DNA of 15,219 nt from an uncultured Porphyromonadaceae bacterium. Its GTDB lineage: Bacteria > Bacteroidota > Bacteroidia > Bacteroidales > Muribaculaceae. The stretch's first letter is position 1. Each line of letters begins with the position of its first letter. Positions 14,261-15,219 of this stretch are shown here, in pieces. The translations under genes and the position numbers were made by a program. Below the pieces are notes generated by a model. It saw only the letters and a program-made list of their open reading frames with translations, was not told where the DNA came from and ran no database searches. Location: NCBI GenBank assembly GCA_947178685.1, contig CAMWZE010000008.1:1-15219 (forward strand), written 5' to 3'.

Positions 14261-15058
14261 TCAGCGTCCCGGCGTGTTATCGGCGCTATTTTTCACGTCG
14301 ACGATGCGAAGCTCGATGCCAAGATCCTCGATGGCACGGCTGATGGTGGCAGGTATGTTAGAGTCGGTGATGATGGTGTCTACGTCGGTGATATTTGCGA
14401 TTTTGCTGAACCCCCGACGGCGGAATTTTGAGGAGTCGGCCAGCACGATAGTCTTCTGAGCCGTGCGCATCATCACCTTATTAAGGTCGGCCTCACGGAG
14501 GTCGGTGGTGGTGAGTCCGAATTCGAGGTCGATGCCGTCGACACCGATAAAGAGCTTGGAACAGCAGAACTCATTGAGGGCACTCTCGGCATACTTACCC
14601 ACTACAGAGAGCGAGCTATGGCGCATCGCGCCCCCGAGCTGGATTACCTGGATATTCTCGTCGGCGCCCAGAATTTCCGACACCTTCAGAGAGGCGCTGA
14701 TCACCGTGAGACGACGCTTCGACTTGATACAGTGGGCAAGAGCCACGACAGTGGAACCGGAAGCGATAATAATAGAGTCGTCCTCAGCAATCATGGAAGC
14801 CGCCTCCTTACCGATCATCATCTTCTCGCTGCGGGCGAGCTTCTCCTTCTCAAGGATAGACCGATTGTTGATATAAGGATTAATGAGCACGGCCTTTCCG
14901 TGGGTGCGGTAGAGCTTCTTGGCAGCCTCAAGCTCGGTCAGATCCTTACGAATAGTGACAGCCGACACATCCAGGAGCATGGAGAGACTGGAGACCGGGA
15001 TTGATTCATGACGCATGAGGGTCTCTATGATAAGCTTATGACGTTCTTCCTTTGTCAT
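14261..15058 (-). CDS. DeoR/GlpR-family transcriptional repressor
   Basis: A 265-residue regulator, a typical length for the family. Residues 1-57 form the DeoR winged helix-turn-helix, with VSAVTIRKDL (31-40) as recognition helix and YRTHGKAV (50-57) closing the domain. Residues about 75-235 form the sugar-phosphate-sensing DeoRC domain, with IASGSTVVALA (98-108), LGGAMR (141-146), GVDGID (172-177), Glu189, Lys194 and ADSSKF (207-212). Relatives bind phosphorylated sugars or glycerol 3-phosphate, which releases repression. An upstream in-frame ATG (15142) would add 28 residues, but it overlaps the promoter -7 element at 15140-15147; the ATG at 15058 gives the canonical MTKEERHKLI start. It is encoded on the same strand directly ahead of the operon, the most obvious candidate to control it and possibly a sensor of the glycerol 3-phosphate its phosphodiesterase would release. 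That link is inferred. Confidence 0.93.
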   Translation of the reverse strand: MTKEERHKLIIETLMRHESIPVSSLSMLLDVSAVTIRKDLTELEAAKKLYRTHGKAVLINPYINNRSILEKEKLARSEKMMIGKEAASMIAEDDSIIIASGSTVVALAHCIKSKRRLTVISASLKVSEILGADENIQVIQLGGAMRHSSLSVVGKYAESALNEFCCSKLFIGVDGIDLEFGLTTTDLREADLNKVMMRTAQKTIVLADSSKFRRRGFSKIANITDVDTIITDSNIPATISRAIEDLGIELRIVDVKNSADNTPGR

Positions 15059-15104
15059 ATTTGGGATATATAAGATGATGATAGGTTTAAGGAGATACAG
15101 ATAG

Positions 15105-15121
15105 CCGGGAATGGAGCCCGG
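15105..15121 (-). repeat. Small hairpin in the leader of the repressor gene
   Basis: CCGGG (15105-15109) and CCCGG (15117-15121) flank seven bases, about 45 bases before the repressor ATG. The short GC stem stands out in an AT-rich leader and could affect translation or be a protein site. Nothing else supports a function. Confidence 0.3.
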
Positions 15122-15139
15122 AGAGGAGATAGGCAAATA

Positions 15140-15147
15140 CAAATGTA
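15140..15147 (-). promoter_or_regulatory. Probable -7 element of the repressor gene promoter
   Basis: On the minus strand TACATTTG (15147-15140) fits TAnnTTTG. The expected -33 region (about 15167-15171) is AT-rich but lacks TTTG, so only half of the consensus is present. The predicted start near 15134 gives a leader of about 75 bases and supports ATG 15058 as the repressor start. Confidence 0.4.
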
Positions 15148-15200
15148 GTTAATTTTTTATATATTTTTATAATTTTTTGCGTTAAAAATTAAGGTATAAC

Positions 15201-15219
15201 ATAAAAAACGCCCCTATAT
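15201..15219 (-). terminator. Possible 3' half of a terminator cut by the window edge
   Basis: Read on the minus strand the edge gives ATATAGGGGCG followed by six T and ATG, which looks like the second arm and T-tract of an intrinsic terminator for a minus-strand gene to the right. The first arm lies outside the window. If correct, the plus strand should continue with AGGGGCG or similar. Confidence 0.3.

Noticed and set aside
15059..15142. Longer start of the DeoR-family regulator
   Set aside because: The extra 28 residues are not part of the family fold, and their beginning overlaps the candidate -7 promoter element.

Overview
The window looks like a chromosomal segment of a gut-type Bacteroidales bacterium, possibly Muribaculaceae or Bacteroidaceae. 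Three things point there: a SusC/SusD pair, surface-lipoprotein signals of the Cys-Ser-Asp-Asp type, and promoters of the Bacteroidetes form TTTG-N19/20-TAnnTTTG. All nine convincing genes lie on the minus strand, so transcription runs from high to low coordinates.

Layout, right to left in the direction of transcription. (1) 15058-14261 encodes a DeoR/GlpR-family repressor with its own -7 element and a likely terminator hairpin at 14131-14166. (2) A near-consensus promoter at 14035-14065 and a leader of about 245 nt start a seven-gene polysaccharide-utilisation-type operon. Its genes are two paralogous BACON-domain lipoproteins (13783-12806 and 12765-11170), SusC (11154-8188), SusD (8162-6510), a surface calcineurin-like phosphoesterase lipoprotein (6446-4908), a periplasmic GH31 glycosidase (4866-2614) and a glycerophosphodiester phosphodiesterase (2594-1827). 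Gaps are only 15 to 63 bp, and a strong intrinsic terminator lies at 1738-1794. (3) 1617-415 encodes a tyrosine recombinase of Bacteroidetes mobile-element or invertase type. It is followed by about 400 AT-rich bases full of dyads, a 54-bp palindrome, and a consensus promoter at 6-37 firing leftwards out of the window.

Working model (inference): the BACON lipoproteins and SusD capture a glycan at the cell surface and SusC imports it. The surface phosphoesterase, the alpha-glycosidase and the phosphodiesterase then remove phosphate, alpha-linked sugar and glycerol phosphate. The GH31 + phosphoesterase + GDPD combination suggests a phosphodiester-containing, alpha-glycosylated substrate, such as a teichoic-acid-like polymer, a glycosylated glycerophospholipid headgroup or a phosphoglycan, rather than a plain polysaccharide. 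A DeoR/GlpR-type regulator, from a family that senses phosphorylated sugars or glycerol 3-phosphate, would fit this but is not proven.

The most unusual points are the substrate logic of the operon, the two BACON lipoproteins placed before susC, the non-canonical GH31 nucleophile motif, and the repeat-rich region beside the recombinase.
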